Numbered from the stretch's first letter, positions 1 through 8,793 are shown. The stretch is 64,000 nt of DNA from Paenibacillus pinisoli (GCF_003605435.1 NZ_QXQB01000001.1:930001-994000), one strand, 5' to 3'. Translations and numbers: made by a program. Notes: generated by a model not told the origin, from the letters alone.

Positions 1-346
1 AAGACAGCATTTCCTGCGCCTTGACGCTGTCAAAATCGGCATAGAAGTCCCGGTAGAAGGCGACAGCATCGCGGACGCGCATCCATGGCTCGGTGAGCGG
101 CTTATCGGGCATGAACGACGTCATAGCTTTGGACTGCAGCCCGATCGGCTCCCCGCATATCCGCGCCTCGCCGGAAGTGGGGTGAATAATGCCGGAAGCG
201 ATCTTCATGATCGTCGACTTTCCGCTCCCGTTGCTGCCAAGCAGACCGATGATGCGGCCCGCTCCAGCTTTGAAGGAAACCCCCTCCAGCGCGGATTTGG
301 AGCCGAATCGTTTGCCGACTGACTTCATCTCCAGTATGGGCTCCAT
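1..346 (-). CDS. ABC transporter ATP-binding protein (partial, cut by window edge)
   Basis: N-terminal 115 residues of an ABC ATPase; the rest lies beyond the left edge. The protein begins MEPILEMKSVGKRFGSKSAL and has a Walker A of the form GSNGSGKST near residue 37. The Q-loop, signature and Walker B are not in the window. ATG at 344-346 lies one base past the stop of the GntR gene, and its ribosome binding site (AAGGAGG) lies inside that gene, so the two are probably translationally coupled. It is likely the second ATPase of the exporter operon that starts at 2491, as in YtrA-regulated loci with two ATPases. Seen: Walker A and start context. Inferred: exporter role; substrate unknown. Confidence 0.85.
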   Translation of the reverse strand, partial: MEPILEMKSVGKRFGSKSALEGVSFKAGAGRIIGLLGSNGSGKSTIMKIASGIIHPTSGEARICGEPIGLQSKAMTSFMPDKPLTEPWMRVRDAVAFYRDFYADFDSVKAQEMLS

Positions 347-347
347 G

Positions 348-734
348 CTACGCTTCCTCCTTGTCATTCTTATCCGTCTGAACGGCGCCCTCGACAAGCG
401 CTACGATATCGCCCTCAGCGAAGCCCAGTTCCTTCATTCCGCTAACGAAACGGCCAAGCAGCTCTGACGCCATTTCTTTTTTCATTTGCATGATTGTCGA
501 CTCCTCATCCGTTACGTAGCGGCCGAGGCCGCGCTTTGTCTCTACGATGCCTTCGCGCTCAAGCTCCTGGAAGGTGCGCTGAATCGTGTTGGGATTGATC
601 TGCAGCTCGGCAGCCAGGTCCCGCACGGATTCAATTTTGTCGCCGGGACCCATCTTGCCGATGACGATCTGCTTCTTGATATAATTCATGATCTGAATGT
701 AGATGGGGGCATTATTATCGAACTCGATAGTCAC
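348..734 (-). CDS. GntR-family regulator, YtrA subfamily
   Basis: A 128-residue regulator with an N-terminal winged helix (about residues 8-75, including APIYIQI and ESVRDLAAELQINPNTIQRTF) and only a short helical tail. That size and layout are typical of the YtrA subfamily of GntR, which control ABC exporter operons. GTG at 732-734 was chosen because AAAGGAG lies about 11 bases upstream; the longer reading has no site. It lies between the ABC-2 permease (40-bp gap) and a second ATPase (1-bp gap), so it sits inside the operon rather than first as in Bacillus subtilis ytr. An inverted repeat at 2534-2561 fits the operator type of this subfamily, so operon autorepression is likely (inferred). 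Confidence 0.9.
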   Translation of the reverse strand: MTIEFDNNAPIYIQIMNYIKKQIVIGKMGPGDKIESVRDLAAELQINPNTIQRTFQELEREGIVETKRGLGRYVTDEESTIMQMKKEMASELLGRFVSGMKELGFAEGDIVALVEGAVQTDKNDKEEA

Positions 735-774
735 AATGGGCCATGCTCCTTTTACGATGCCCTGACTCATAGGA

Positions 775-1536
775 CTAGGACACATCGCGTTTTCTGAAGA
801 TGAAGAAACTTGCAACCAAGAATACCGCCACATAGACAGCAATGATGGTTGACGAGAACGTCAGCGTCATATCATGCGGCATTGTTCCGCCGTTCTGATA
901 GACGGACAGATCCACATTAGGGAACAGCGTATATTTGATAAAGGAGTAGCGGTTCAGCAGCATCGTCAATATTCCGCCTGCCATCACGCAGAACATGGAG
1001 ATGCCGACCGTCGCTCCGCTGGACTTGGTCAATACACCGATCATGAATGTCAGGGTAACGAATGCAAAAGTGTAGACGACCAGGTATAGCGCGTTCTCGC
1101 CAATGAGGGACCAGGTCTTGGCGTCACCTCCGCCAAAGCCGAATACAATAAACCCGGCCATAAAGGCCATCGCCAATGTAGCCGCGATTAGCACTAGCGA
1201 AAACAACAGGGTTACCGCATACTTGGATCCCAATATCTTCGTACGGCTCTGCGCACGGATGAGCAGCAGCTTGATTGTACCCATCCGGAACTCGGACGGC
1301 ACAACGTTGGCAATTGCAATGATAGCAATGAGCGGCAAGATTTGTCCAGCGCCCATCATCGAACCGAACAAAGCTACAAAGTCAAGCGCACTGTCCATCC
1401 CCTCCATCGGGTATCGGTAAATGAAATAACCGCATACTCCAATAAAGAGAGCCATAATGCCGAAATACACAAAAAACGATTTCTTCTTATATAACTTAAT
1501 CCATTCGTTAGTCAACAAAGCTCCAAAATTACGCAA
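775..1536 (-). CDS. ABC-2 type transporter permease
   Basis: A 253-residue integral membrane protein with about six hydrophobic spans (near residues 20-40, 58-80, 105-130, 145-170, 176-200 and 225-247) and the short cytoplasmic N-terminus of ABC-2 export permeases. It starts with TTG at 1534-1536, seven bases after GGAGGGG. The start overlaps the end of the upstream ATPase by 8 bp, indicating translational coupling and a two-part exporter. The GntR regulator follows. Families of this kind export antimicrobial peptides such as bacitracin-like compounds or work in cell-envelope homeostasis; the cargo here cannot be read from sequence. Confidence 0.88.
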   Translation of the reverse strand: MRNFGALLTNEWIKLYKKKSFFVYFGIMALFIGVCGYFIYRYPMEGMDSALDFVALFGSMMGAGQILPLIAIIAIANVVPSEFRMGTIKLLLIRAQSRTKILGSKYAVTLLFSLVLIAATLAMAFMAGFIVFGFGGGDAKTWSLIGENALYLVVYTFAFVTLTFMIGVLTKSSGATVGISMFCVMAGGILTMLLNRYSFIKYTLFPNVDLSVYQNGGTMPHDMTLTFSSTIIAVYVAVFLVASFFIFRKRDVS

Positions 1537-2491
1537 TGCGGTTCCCCTCCGTCCATTTCATGAATTCATCTTCAAGCGTCGACTTCCGTTCCTCAATGCG
1601 GTACAGCCCAACGCCGCCGCCTGCCAGTGCTGCGACAACTTCCGGAATATCTTCGTGGCGGATGGACAGTGCGAGCCGGTCCGGACCCGCCTCTTCAATC
1701 GCTTGCAAGCTGTCAATCTTAAGGCCCTTCAGGATGCTTCTCGCCTGCTCCGAATTCGATACCTGCAGCGAGAGGCTGATCAGATTGCTGTCCTCCTCTT
1801 GCTCTGCGCCGATCGACCTGACGGTAACGAGCTTGCCCTCCTGAATGACTACCACTCTGCTGCACATCAGCTCCATCTCGGACAGCAAGTGGCTGGATAC
1901 CAGAATGGCGATGCCTTCCGTCTCGGCAATACTCTTCATATATTCGCGCATCTCGCGGATACCCGCCGGATCAAGACCGTTCGTCGGCTCATCGAGTATC
2001 AGCACGGACGGTCGATGCAGAAGCGCCTGCGCGATACCGAGCCGTTGTCTCATGCCAAGCGAGTAGGCTTTCACCTTTTTGTTCAATGCATTCTGCAAGC
2101 CTACTAGCTTCGTAACTTCATGAATGCGGGCTTCTGTCACACCTTCCGCCATTCTTGCATACTGCTTCAAATTGTCCATGCCGGTCATATACGGATAAAA
2201 CTCCGGATTCTCGATAATGCCGCCGACATGCCGGATGGCGCGCTCAAAATCGGTGCGAACGCTGTGGCCTCCGATATGCACATCGCCCTCGGTCATGCCG
2301 ATCAGCCCTACAATCATACGGATTGTTGTTGTTTTGCCTGCGCCGTTCGGACCAAGAAGCCCGACAATCTCTCCTTTAGCAATCTGGAACGACAAGCCGC
2401 TAACCAATGTCTTGCTGCCGATCCTCTTCGTCACCCCGTTCAACTGAAGAACGGTATTGTGTTCACCTTGCCCGTTTTTCGACGTTTTCAT
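1529..2491 (-). CDS. ABC exporter ATP-binding protein (BcrA/CcmA-like)
   Basis: A 320-residue ATPase partnering the permease at 775-1536. It has Walker A GPNGAGKTT (about residues 47-55), signature YSLGMRQRL (about 143) and Walker B ending LILDEPTNGLDP (about 164-175). A C-terminal extension of about 100 residues is typical of the BcrA/DrrA type. ATG at 2489-2491 was chosen over a GTG four codons upstream because the GTG overlaps the AGGAG site whereas the ATG lies downstream of AGGAGTGGAG. It is the first gene of the minus-strand operon, with a promoter and inverted repeat just upstream (2534-2578). Confidence 0.9.
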   Translation of the reverse strand: MKTSKNGQGEHNTVLQLNGVTKRIGSKTLVSGLSFQIAKGEIVGLLGPNGAGKTTTIRMIVGLIGMTEGDVHIGGHSVRTDFERAIRHVGGIIENPEFYPYMTGMDNLKQYARMAEGVTEARIHEVTKLVGLQNALNKKVKAYSLGMRQRLGIAQALLHRPSVLILDEPTNGLDPAGIREMREYMKSIAETEGIAILVSSHLLSEMELMCSRVVVIQEGKLVTVRSIGAEQEEDSNLISLSLQVSNSEQARSILKGLKIDSLQAIEEAGPDRLALSIRHEDIPEVVAALAGGGVGLYRIEERKSTLEDEFMKWTEGNRIA

Positions 2492-2533
2492 CTGTTTCTC
2501 CACTCCTATTATGCTTCTCTTTGTATTAGCGTA

Positions 2534-2561
2534 TTAGTGTTATATCTGAATAGTACACTAA
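2534..2561 (-). promoter_or_regulatory. Inverted repeat, probable YtrA-type operator
   Basis: TTAGTGT and ACACTAA, seven-base arms, are separated by 14 bases. The inner arrangement AGTGT...ACACT resembles the AGTGTA/TACACT type of operator described for YtrA. It overlaps the candidate -10 element of the ABC exporter operon, and that operon encodes a YtrA-subfamily regulator, so repressor binding here is plausible. Confidence 0.6.
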
Positions 2562-2578
2562 GACATTAGGATTGTAAA
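2550..2578 (-). promoter_or_regulatory. Candidate SigA promoter of the ABC exporter operon
   Basis: On the minus strand: TTTACA (2573-2578), 17-bp spacer, TACTAT (2550-2555). The -35 is 5/6 to consensus and the -10 is 4/6. It lies about 60 bases before the ATG at 2491, and the first copy of the 50-bp tandem array begins 13 bases upstream of the -35. Confidence 0.5.
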
Positions 2579-2590
2579 GGGGGGTTTTTC

Positions 2591-3250
2591 ACAACGCTAT
2601 TTCGACTATTCCGCTCATTTCGCGCCTCTAAGCTCGCCTCGCGTCGCTATTTCGCCATCTCCACACATTTTGCACCTCTAAGCTCGCCTCACGTCGCTAT
2701 TTCAGCTATTCCGCTCATTTCCCGTCTCTAAGCTCGCCTCACGTCGCTATTTCGGTATTTCCGCGCATTTCGCACCTCTAAGCTCGCCTCACGTCGCTAT
2801 TTCGGCTATTCCGCTCATTTCGCTCCTCTAAGCTCGCCTCGCGTTGCTATTTCCACTATTCCGCTCATTTCACTCCTCTAAGCTCGCCTCACGTTGCTAT
2901 GTCGGCTGTTTCACACACTTCACGCCTCTAAGCTCGCCTCACGTCGCTATTTCGGCTATTCCGCTCATTTCGCGTCTCTAAGCTCGCCTCGCGTCGCTAT
3001 TTCGGCTATTCCGCTCATTTCGCGCCTCTAAGCTCGCCTCGCGTCGCTATTTCGACTATTCCGCTCATTTCACTCCTCTAAGCTCGCCTCACGTCACTAT
3101 TCCGCCCTTCCCGCTCATTTCGCGCCTCTAAGCTCGCCTCACGTCGCTATATCGGCCTTCCCGCCTATTTCATGCCTCTAAGCTCGCCTCACGTTGCTAT
3201 GTCGGCTGTTTCACACACTTCACGCCTCTAAGCTCACCTCACGCCACTAT
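2591..3250. repeat. 50-bp tandem repeat array, 13 copies
   Basis: Thirteen contiguous 50-bp units start at 2591, 2641, 2691 and so on to 3191, with a 10-bp partial at 3241. The register is exact, with no insertion or deletion. Each unit ends in CTCTAAGCTCGCCTC (3231 copy has one change). Units differ by scattered substitutions. Inside a unit, GCTATTTCG, GCTATTCCG and CTCATTTCG form three related 9-mers. Positions 2881-2935 and 3181-3235 are identical, 300 bp (six units) apart, a sign of block duplication. The unit carries TAA, and TAG on the other strand; because 50 is not a multiple of three these stops hit every frame, so the array is not coding. It fills the space between two divergent promoters. 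Confidence 0.97.
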
Positions 3251-3305
3251 CCCTGCAATTCTGCCCAGCTAGCCCGATAATGGGACCATTTGGCTTGTCG
3301 ATCAG

Positions 3306-3333
3306 TTGACATCGATATATACTCGATTAGAAA
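3306..3333 (+). promoter_or_regulatory. Candidate SigA promoter of the two-component operon
   Basis: TTGACA (3306-3311), 16-bp spacer, TAGAAA (3328-3333), about 35 bases before the response regulator ATG. The -35 is perfect and the -10 is weak. It lies 55 bases downstream of the end of the tandem array. Confidence 0.5.
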
Positions 3334-3368
3334 TTACATGAAAAATCTGGGGGTTGTGACCCATCAAT

Positions 3369-4073
3369 ATGAACAAATCCATCCTTATTATTGAAGACGA
3401 GCATGATATATCCCGTGTGCTAAAAGATTATCTGGTCAAGCAAGGCTTTGCCGCCGATACGGCGGGCAATGGCGTGGACGGGATGCGCATGCTTGCCGCT
3501 AATGCTTATGACTACGTCATTCTCGACATTATGCTGCCTGATATTGACGGGATTGAGCTCTGCCGCCGCATCCGCGAGAACAGCCAGGTGCCCATCCTCA
3601 TCTTAAGCGCGCGCGGCAGCGATACGGACAAAGTACTGGGACTCGGCTTCGGTGCCGACGACTATATGACCAAGCCCTTCTCGCTAAGCGAGCTGGTCGC
3701 GCGCATTCAGGCGCATTTTCGCAGATACGACAGCATCGCGCAGCAGCAGCCAAGCGGCAATATCCTGCAAGCCGGGCCGCTTGCCATTGACCGCAAGTCT
3801 TACCGCGTCACGCTTCATGAGCAGGAAGTATCCCTTTCTGCCAAAGAATTCGAGCTGCTGTACCATCTAGTGAAGCATCGCAATCAGGTATTTTCCAAAA
3901 GCCAGCTGCTGGATGCTGTGTGGGGTTATGGCGCCTATGGGGATGAAAATACGGTAACGGTGTACATACGCAGATTAAGAGAAAAGCTCGAGAGAGACCC
4001 GTCTTCGCCCAAGCTGCTAAGGACGGTATGGGGCGTGGGCTACAAGTTCAGCGAGGATTTCGCATCAGAATAG
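3369..4073 (+). CDS. OmpR/PhoB-family response regulator
   Basis: A 234-residue two-domain regulator. The receiver domain (about 4-118) has acidic residues ED at 9-10, phosphoacceptor Asp53 in VILDIMLP, and KPF near 103-105. The C-terminal winged helix (about 135-230) has the LSAKEFELLYHL and TVYIRRLREKLE signatures of OmpR DNA-binding domains. The histidine kinase gene follows after 14 bp, then an ABC transporter whose expression it probably controls (inferred from position). The ribosome binding site is weak: GGGGG lies about 15 bases before the ATG. Confidence 0.93.
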   Translation: MNKSILIIEDEHDISRVLKDYLVKQGFAADTAGNGVDGMRMLAANAYDYVILDIMLPDIDGIELCRRIRENSQVPILILSARGSDTDKVLGLGFGADDYMTKPFSLSELVARIQAHFRRYDSIAQQQPSGNILQAGPLAIDRKSYRVTLHEQEVSLSAKEFELLYHLVKHRNQVFSKSQLLDAVWGYGAYGDENTVTVYIRRLREKLERDPSSPKLLRTVWGVGYKFSEDFASE

Positions 4074-4087
4074 AGGTGCCGCACAAA

Positions 4088-5518
4088 ATGAAACAATGGA
4101 TGACTAAATGGCTGGCTGCATCTCTCCTATGCCTCACGGCACTAACAGGGAGCGCAATCTATTGGCTTCAAAGCGGCCAGTCCGCCGCCCAGCAAGAACA
4201 TGCCGCACTCGTTCAGGCCGCAAAGATGAAAGTCAATGAACCGCTGCTCTATCTGGAGCGGTATATGCTGGAGATCGAATCCAAAGGCCATCAAGATGAG
4301 CTTGGCAGGCTAAGCCGATCGATTGAAGCCGATATCCTTGCCGTGGCGCTTAACGGGAGCGTCTTGTACGACTCCTCTGGAGAACAAGGCTCCGCATATA
4401 ATCCGCGTATGCTGTTGCCTTACGACCGCATAACCGGCGATGAAGCGTCGGAGCTTTACACCGCATCGTATCCTGTAGTGGATGAACGTACGGATGTCCA
4501 AGTCGGCAATGCTGTCTTCACGATGAGCCGAAGCTCATTATCCCCTTCCCTGCCTGTTTCCTCCATTCTTAAGGACAAGCCATATATGCTGCCCGTCGCT
4601 CTTGCGATTGTGATGGCAAGCCTGCTCCTGCTGATGTCCTGGATGTTCCGCAGCCGCGTCATGAGACCGCTGCTCAAGCTGCAGGAGCATTCCGAATTCA
4701 TTCTGAAAGGCAACTACAAGCAAAAGGCAGAGCACCTCAAACAGGATGAAATCGGGGAGCTTTATGCCGTGTTTGATCAAATGCGGGCGGAGATCCAGCA
4801 TCTGGACACCAGAAGAATGGAGCAGGACAAGTCGCGCAAAGAACTCATTACGAACATCTCGCATGACCTGAAAACGCCGCTGACGACGGTCAAAGCTTAT
4901 ATTGAGGCGATTCGCGAAGGTGTATGTCCGGATATGGAATCTGTCATGGCGTATATCGATGTGATGAAGACAACTACGGATAAGATGTCCCGCCTGACGG
5001 AGGATTTGCTCCTGCATGCGCTTCAGGAGCTGGGGCAAATCTCTGTACATTTGCAAGAACAATACAGCCGGGCCATGCTAGAGGATATCGTAAGGCCGAT
5101 CGCCCATTACGCCAGATCCACCGGGGTAGCCTTCCATGAGCCCGCAGCCTTCCCGAATGTGCTGATCCATGCAGATGCGCAGCGGCTGGAGCAGGTAATC
5201 GGCAACTTGGTCATGAATGCGCTGAAGCATACAAAGGCCGGAGACGCCATTTCATTCGAGATGGAACGAATTGCGGATGATCTGGCCATTACGATAGCAG
5301 ATACAGGGACAGGCATCTCACCGGAGGATATGCCGTTCATCTTCGAACGTTATTATCAGGGCCGCTCAAACGAAGCCGCATCGGCTCAACCCACCGATGG
5401 CTCCGGCCTTGGACTATCCATATGCAAATACATTGTCGAGGCGCATAACGGCACGATTTCTTTCCGCAGCGTCAGAGGAGAAGGCACGCGATTCACATTC
5501 ACCCTGCCCGTGTTGTAA
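4088..5518 (+). CDS. Sensor histidine kinase, two membrane segments
   Basis: A 476-residue kinase partnering the regulator at 3369-4073. TM1 is at about 8-27, an extracytoplasmic sensor region of about 140 residues follows, and TM2 is at about 166-186. HAMP is at about 187-240, HisKA has phosphoacceptor His259 in NISHDLKTPLTT, and HATPase_c shows NLVMNALKH (373-381), DTGTG (405-409) and GSGLGL (438-443). The start is ATG 4088 because GAGGTG lies nine bases upstream. The sensor region is far larger than the short loop of BceS-type kinases, so an envelope or ligand sensor is more likely than sensing through the transporter. The ligand is unknown. Confidence 0.93.
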   Translation: MKQWMTKWLAASLLCLTALTGSAIYWLQSGQSAAQQEHAALVQAAKMKVNEPLLYLERYMLEIESKGHQDELGRLSRSIEADILAVALNGSVLYDSSGEQGSAYNPRMLLPYDRITGDEASELYTASYPVVDERTDVQVGNAVFTMSRSSLSPSLPVSSILKDKPYMLPVALAIVMASLLLLMSWMFRSRVMRPLLKLQEHSEFILKGNYKQKAEHLKQDEIGELYAVFDQMRAEIQHLDTRRMEQDKSRKELITNISHDLKTPLTTVKAYIEAIREGVCPDMESVMAYIDVMKTTTDKMSRLTEDLLLHALQELGQISVHLQEQYSRAMLEDIVRPIAHYARSTGVAFHEPAAFPNVLIHADAQRLEQVIGNLVMNALKHTKAGDAISFEMERIADDLAITIADTGTGISPEDMPFIFERYYQGRSNEAASAQPTDGSGLGLSICKYIVEAHNGTISFRSVRGEGTRFTFTLPVL

Positions 5519-5598
5519 TAATTTATTCATAATTTGATAAGGGGATATTCACGTTTGCTCTCTATACTGACTTCATTACCAACTGGGAGGGTTAATCG

Positions 5599-6354
5599 TT
5601 GACCAAGCAAGCCATTATCCAAGCATCCAATCTATGCAAGACGTATATGACCGGCAAGGAAAGCTACCATGCTATTCGCAATTTGGACCTGGACATCTAC
5701 GAGGGAGATTTCACTGTCATCATGGGCAATTCCGGCTCGGGCAAGTCTACCCTGCTCTATCTGCTCAGCGGACTCGACCGGGTGACGGCTGGAGAAGTGA
5801 CCTTTAAGGGACAGCGCATCGATCAATTTGGCGAAAAAGAGCTGGCCCAGTTCAGAGCCCAGCATATCGGCTATATCTACCAAAGCATCAATCTCGTGCC
5901 GGATCTGACGTTCATGGATAATGTCGCGCTGCCCGGCTACGTGGCAGGGAAATCCAAGTCCGCCGTCAAAAACCGGGCGTCGTCCTTGCTAAAGGCGATG
6001 GGCATCGAAGAGCAGCAGTACCGGCTGCCTTCGCATACATCCGGCGGCCAGCAGCAGCGAGCCGCTATTGCGCGCGCGCTCATCAATGAGCCCGAGCTCC
6101 TGTTCGCCGATGAACCGACCGGCAGCCTGAATTATGCGCAAGGCGTTGCGGTGCTCGATATGCTGACGGAGCTTAACCGCAAGGGACAATCAATTGTCAT
6201 GGTTACCCATGATATCAAAGCAGCGTGCCGTGCCGACCGATTCATCTATATTCGCGACGGAAAAGTAGGCGGACTGCTGGAATTCGGCAAATATGAGCCT
6301 GCAGATACGGCTAACCGGGAAAAGCTGATTTTCTCGTATGTATCGGGGGAGTAG
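5599..6354 (+). CDS. ABC ATP-binding protein, LolD/MacB type
   Basis: A 251-residue ATPase with Walker A GNSGSGKST (43-51), a TSGGQQQR signature (147-154; Thr where Leu is usual) and Walker B LLFADEPTGSLN (167-178; Asn replaces the common Asp after SL). It begins with TTG at 5599, eight bases after GGGAGG. The permease follows four bases later, so the pair forms one transporter of the MacB/LolD/BceA class, in which the ATPase drives a mechanotransmission-type permease. It follows the two-component genes by 80 bp; TATACT at 5563-5568 could be a separate -10, but I see no matching -35. Confidence 0.92.
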   Translation: MTKQAIIQASNLCKTYMTGKESYHAIRNLDLDIYEGDFTVIMGNSGSGKSTLLYLLSGLDRVTAGEVTFKGQRIDQFGEKELAQFRAQHIGYIYQSINLVPDLTFMDNVALPGYVAGKSKSAVKNRASSLLKAMGIEEQQYRLPSHTSGGQQQRAAIARALINEPELLFADEPTGSLNYAQGVAVLDMLTELNRKGQSIVMVTHDIKAACRADRFIYIRDGKVGGLLEFGKYEPADTANREKLIFSYVSGE

Positions 6355-6358
6355 TCCG

Positions 6359-8728
6359 ATGACAGCCATCTACACGCTTTGCCTTGCTCAGCTGAAACGG
6401 AAAAAACTGCAAAACATCCTGACTGTGCTGCTTATTGCGCTCTCCACCCTGCTTATGTCGACCTCGATGATCCTGCTGGCGAATACAGATAATGTCTTCC
6501 TGGACATGCATGATAAAACGAACGGCTCTCATGAGCTGCTGCTGCTCGATCAAGGCATCCATTCTCCTGATGCTGTCCGTAAGTGGTGGTCAGAGCAGGA
6601 TGATGTCGCTGCTACTCCGCTCTTGCCCTATCGAACCATCAGCAAGGTGTCCAAAGACGGCAGCGTGATCTCCAATGTCTTCGTCTATCTAATGGACACG
6701 CCCAGCGAGCCTATGATGGTGGACCGCCCGCTCGTCGTAGATGGCACTCCGAATATCCAGCCGCCGCCCGGCGGAATCTGGCTGTCCTCCTCCCTGGCGA
6801 ACAAGCAAGGCATCGAGATTGGCGACCGGCTGGAATTCGAGCACGGCAGCCGTACATTCGAGCTTGCAGTCAGCGCGATCGTTATCGATCTGCCATACGG
6901 AGCGCCCTTCTCCACATCATCCCGAATCTGGATGAATCCAGAGGACTACAAGGGTTATCTCTCCACTGGAGCTAGTGACAGCTATATGCTGGGATTGCGC
7001 TATGAAGCCTCGGCAGACCGCTCGTTGCTGTGGGAGCAATTCGAATCTTCGCTGAATAGCCCATATGTCGAAACCAAGCTTACTTATGAAGAGATGTCTT
7101 CCTTCTATCTTATCTTGAACAAGCTGATCGGCTACTTGATGATCGCACTTGGCGCAACGATGCTCACTATTGCTCTGATCACGATTGGCTTCACCGTATC
7201 AGACGCTATCCTTACCCAGTACCGCTCTATCGGCATAATCAAGTCAATAGGAATGACATCGAACGGTACACTGGCTGTATTCCTGATGCAATATGCTCTA
7301 CTTGCGGTTATTGCAGTCATTCCGGGCCTTGCGCTTAGCGGTCTTATATCCGGCTTTATTATGGACGGGACCTTGTCCAATCTAAGAACAGGCCAGGAAG
7401 ATGCTGTGACCTTCCAGGGGGCCGCCATGCTGTCCATCGGACTGCTTGTGCTGTTGCTCGTCAGCGGCTGCACGTACGCCGTGGCGAACAAGTCCCGCCG
7501 CATCATGCCAGCGCAAGCGATCCGCTACGGCATGTCGGAGGAAGACAACGCCCGCATCAGCAAGAGACCGGCCGGCTGGATACGGCTGGACCGCTTCTCA
7601 CCCGCTATCGTGCTTGCGTGGAAAAATATAAAGAACCACCAAAAGGGCTCTTGGCTCATCTTCATCATCACATGTGTCACAGCCGCAGCGCTTTCCTTTG
7701 GCTACACGCTTGTCAATAGTATTGCTTCCATTGATCAACGGGCCGGCGAGTGGGGATATGATTCATCACATATCGCAGCCATTGCGATCAATCCCGCTTC
7801 CTTTTCCCGGGACGCGATTGTCGATGCTCTGGAACAGGACAGCCGAATTCGCTCCTACGCCTGGCTCTCTACAGTGAACGGTGTAGTCGTGTCAGATCCC
7901 CCGCTCAATATCAACATTAGCGCGCTGGAGGGCAGCTTTGAGGATACTGGGCTTACGACAATTCAAGGCCGTAATCCGCAGCTGCGCAACGAAATCGCAC
8001 TTGGCGTCAATGTCGCACGACAGCTGAATGTAGGTATCGGAGAGCATGCGGAGGTCTACATTCAAGGCGTGAAGCGAACCTTTGTCGTATCCGGCATTTA
8101 TCAGGCGATCGCCAATATGTCCTATTCGGCGCGAATATCGGCGGAAGCCCTTCAGGACGGCAAAGGCGCCTCCAGCTTCAACCCGGATAATGCATTTATC
8201 AATGTTAATGACCTAGAACAAGCAGACAGCATCGCCGCTGAGTACGATGAGCGATTCCATAATTCGATGACGATTGTTACTCAGAAGCAGCTGCTGGATT
8301 CCGTATTCAAGGAAGCAACTAGCCTCCTGATTCTGCCAATGGGCTTCATCGCCCTTCTGTTCATTGCGGTATCGGCTATTATTATCTACAGCACATGCAA
8401 AATCGGAGTTCGCAAAGAAAGCAAAACCTACGGCATCTACAAAACGATTGGCTTAACCTCTGCACGAATCCGCTTGTCCATACTAAGCGGGATTGCCTGT
8501 CTGGCTCTAGGAGGCGCGATTGCCGGGGTTCTGGTCGGCATCTACGTCCTTCCCGGCTCCATTGAGTCGCTTCTGCATGGGTATGGCATTCAGTATCTGC
8601 CAATCGTGCTGGACTGGGGAGGCATTGCTGCAGCCGCTGCCATCAGCGTCATACCCGCGGCGCTAGGGTCTTGGCTGTCATCATCGCTAATCGCCTCCAC
8701 TTCGCCTCGCAGCCTAATCATAGACTAG
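6359..8728 (+). CDS. FtsX-like ABC transporter permease (two FtsX units)
   Basis: A 789-residue permease with about eight membrane segments. One lies near 12-40, followed by an outer domain of about 200 residues; three lie at about 250-375; one at about 425-450, followed by a second outer domain; and three at the C-terminus (about 655-780). This is a duplicated FtsX/MacB_PCD unit, unlike BceB, which has ten segments and one large loop. ATG at 6359 follows GGGGGAG by seven bases. Families of this type extract or move hydrophobic compounds or lipoproteins, or help against antimicrobials; the cargo is not readable. A strong terminator follows at 8738. Confidence 0.92.
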   Translation: MTAIYTLCLAQLKRKKLQNILTVLLIALSTLLMSTSMILLANTDNVFLDMHDKTNGSHELLLLDQGIHSPDAVRKWWSEQDDVAATPLLPYRTISKVSKDGSVISNVFVYLMDTPSEPMMVDRPLVVDGTPNIQPPPGGIWLSSSLANKQGIEIGDRLEFEHGSRTFELAVSAIVIDLPYGAPFSTSSRIWMNPEDYKGYLSTGASDSYMLGLRYEASADRSLLWEQFESSLNSPYVETKLTYEEMSSFYLILNKLIGYLMIALGATMLTIALITIGFTVSDAILTQYRSIGIIKSIGMTSNGTLAVFLMQYALLAVIAVIPGLALSGLISGFIMDGTLSNLRTGQEDAVTFQGAAMLSIGLLVLLLVSGCTYAVANKSRRIMPAQAIRYGMSEEDNARISKRPAGWIRLDRFSPAIVLAWKNIKNHQKGSWLIFIITCVTAAALSFGYTLVNSIASIDQRAGEWGYDSSHIAAIAINPASFSRDAIVDALEQDSRIRSYAWLSTVNGVVVSDPPLNINISALEGSFEDTGLTTIQGRNPQLRNEIALGVNVARQLNVGIGEHAEVYIQGVKRTFVVSGIYQAIANMSYSARISAEALQDGKGASSFNPDNAFINVNDLEQADSIAAEYDERFHNSMTIVTQKQLLDSVFKEATSLLILPMGFIALLFIAVSAIIIYSTCKIGVRKESKTYGIYKTIGLTSARIRLSILSGIACLALGGAIAGVLVGIYVLPGSIESLLHGYGIQYLPIVLDWGGIAAAAAISVIPAALGSWLSSSLIASTSPRSLIID

Positions 8729-8737
8729 ATACAAAAG

Positions 8738-8781
8738 AAGGAACCATCCCGCTTCGCACGCAGCGGGATGGTTCCTTTTCT
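8738..8781 (+). terminator. Intrinsic terminator, usable from both sides
   Basis: Perfect 16-bp arms (8738-8753 and 8762-8777, beginning AAGGAACCATCCC) around an 8-base loop, followed by TTCTT on the plus strand and by an A/T-rich stretch on the other. It separates the permease gene from the convergent gene at 8794-9099. Confidence 0.9.
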
Positions 8782-8793
8782 TAAATCCGGCAT

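Noticed and set aside
2591-3250. CRISPR array
   Set aside because: The 50-bp units are contiguous, with no unique spacers between them and no cas genes nearby; this is a plain tandem repeat.
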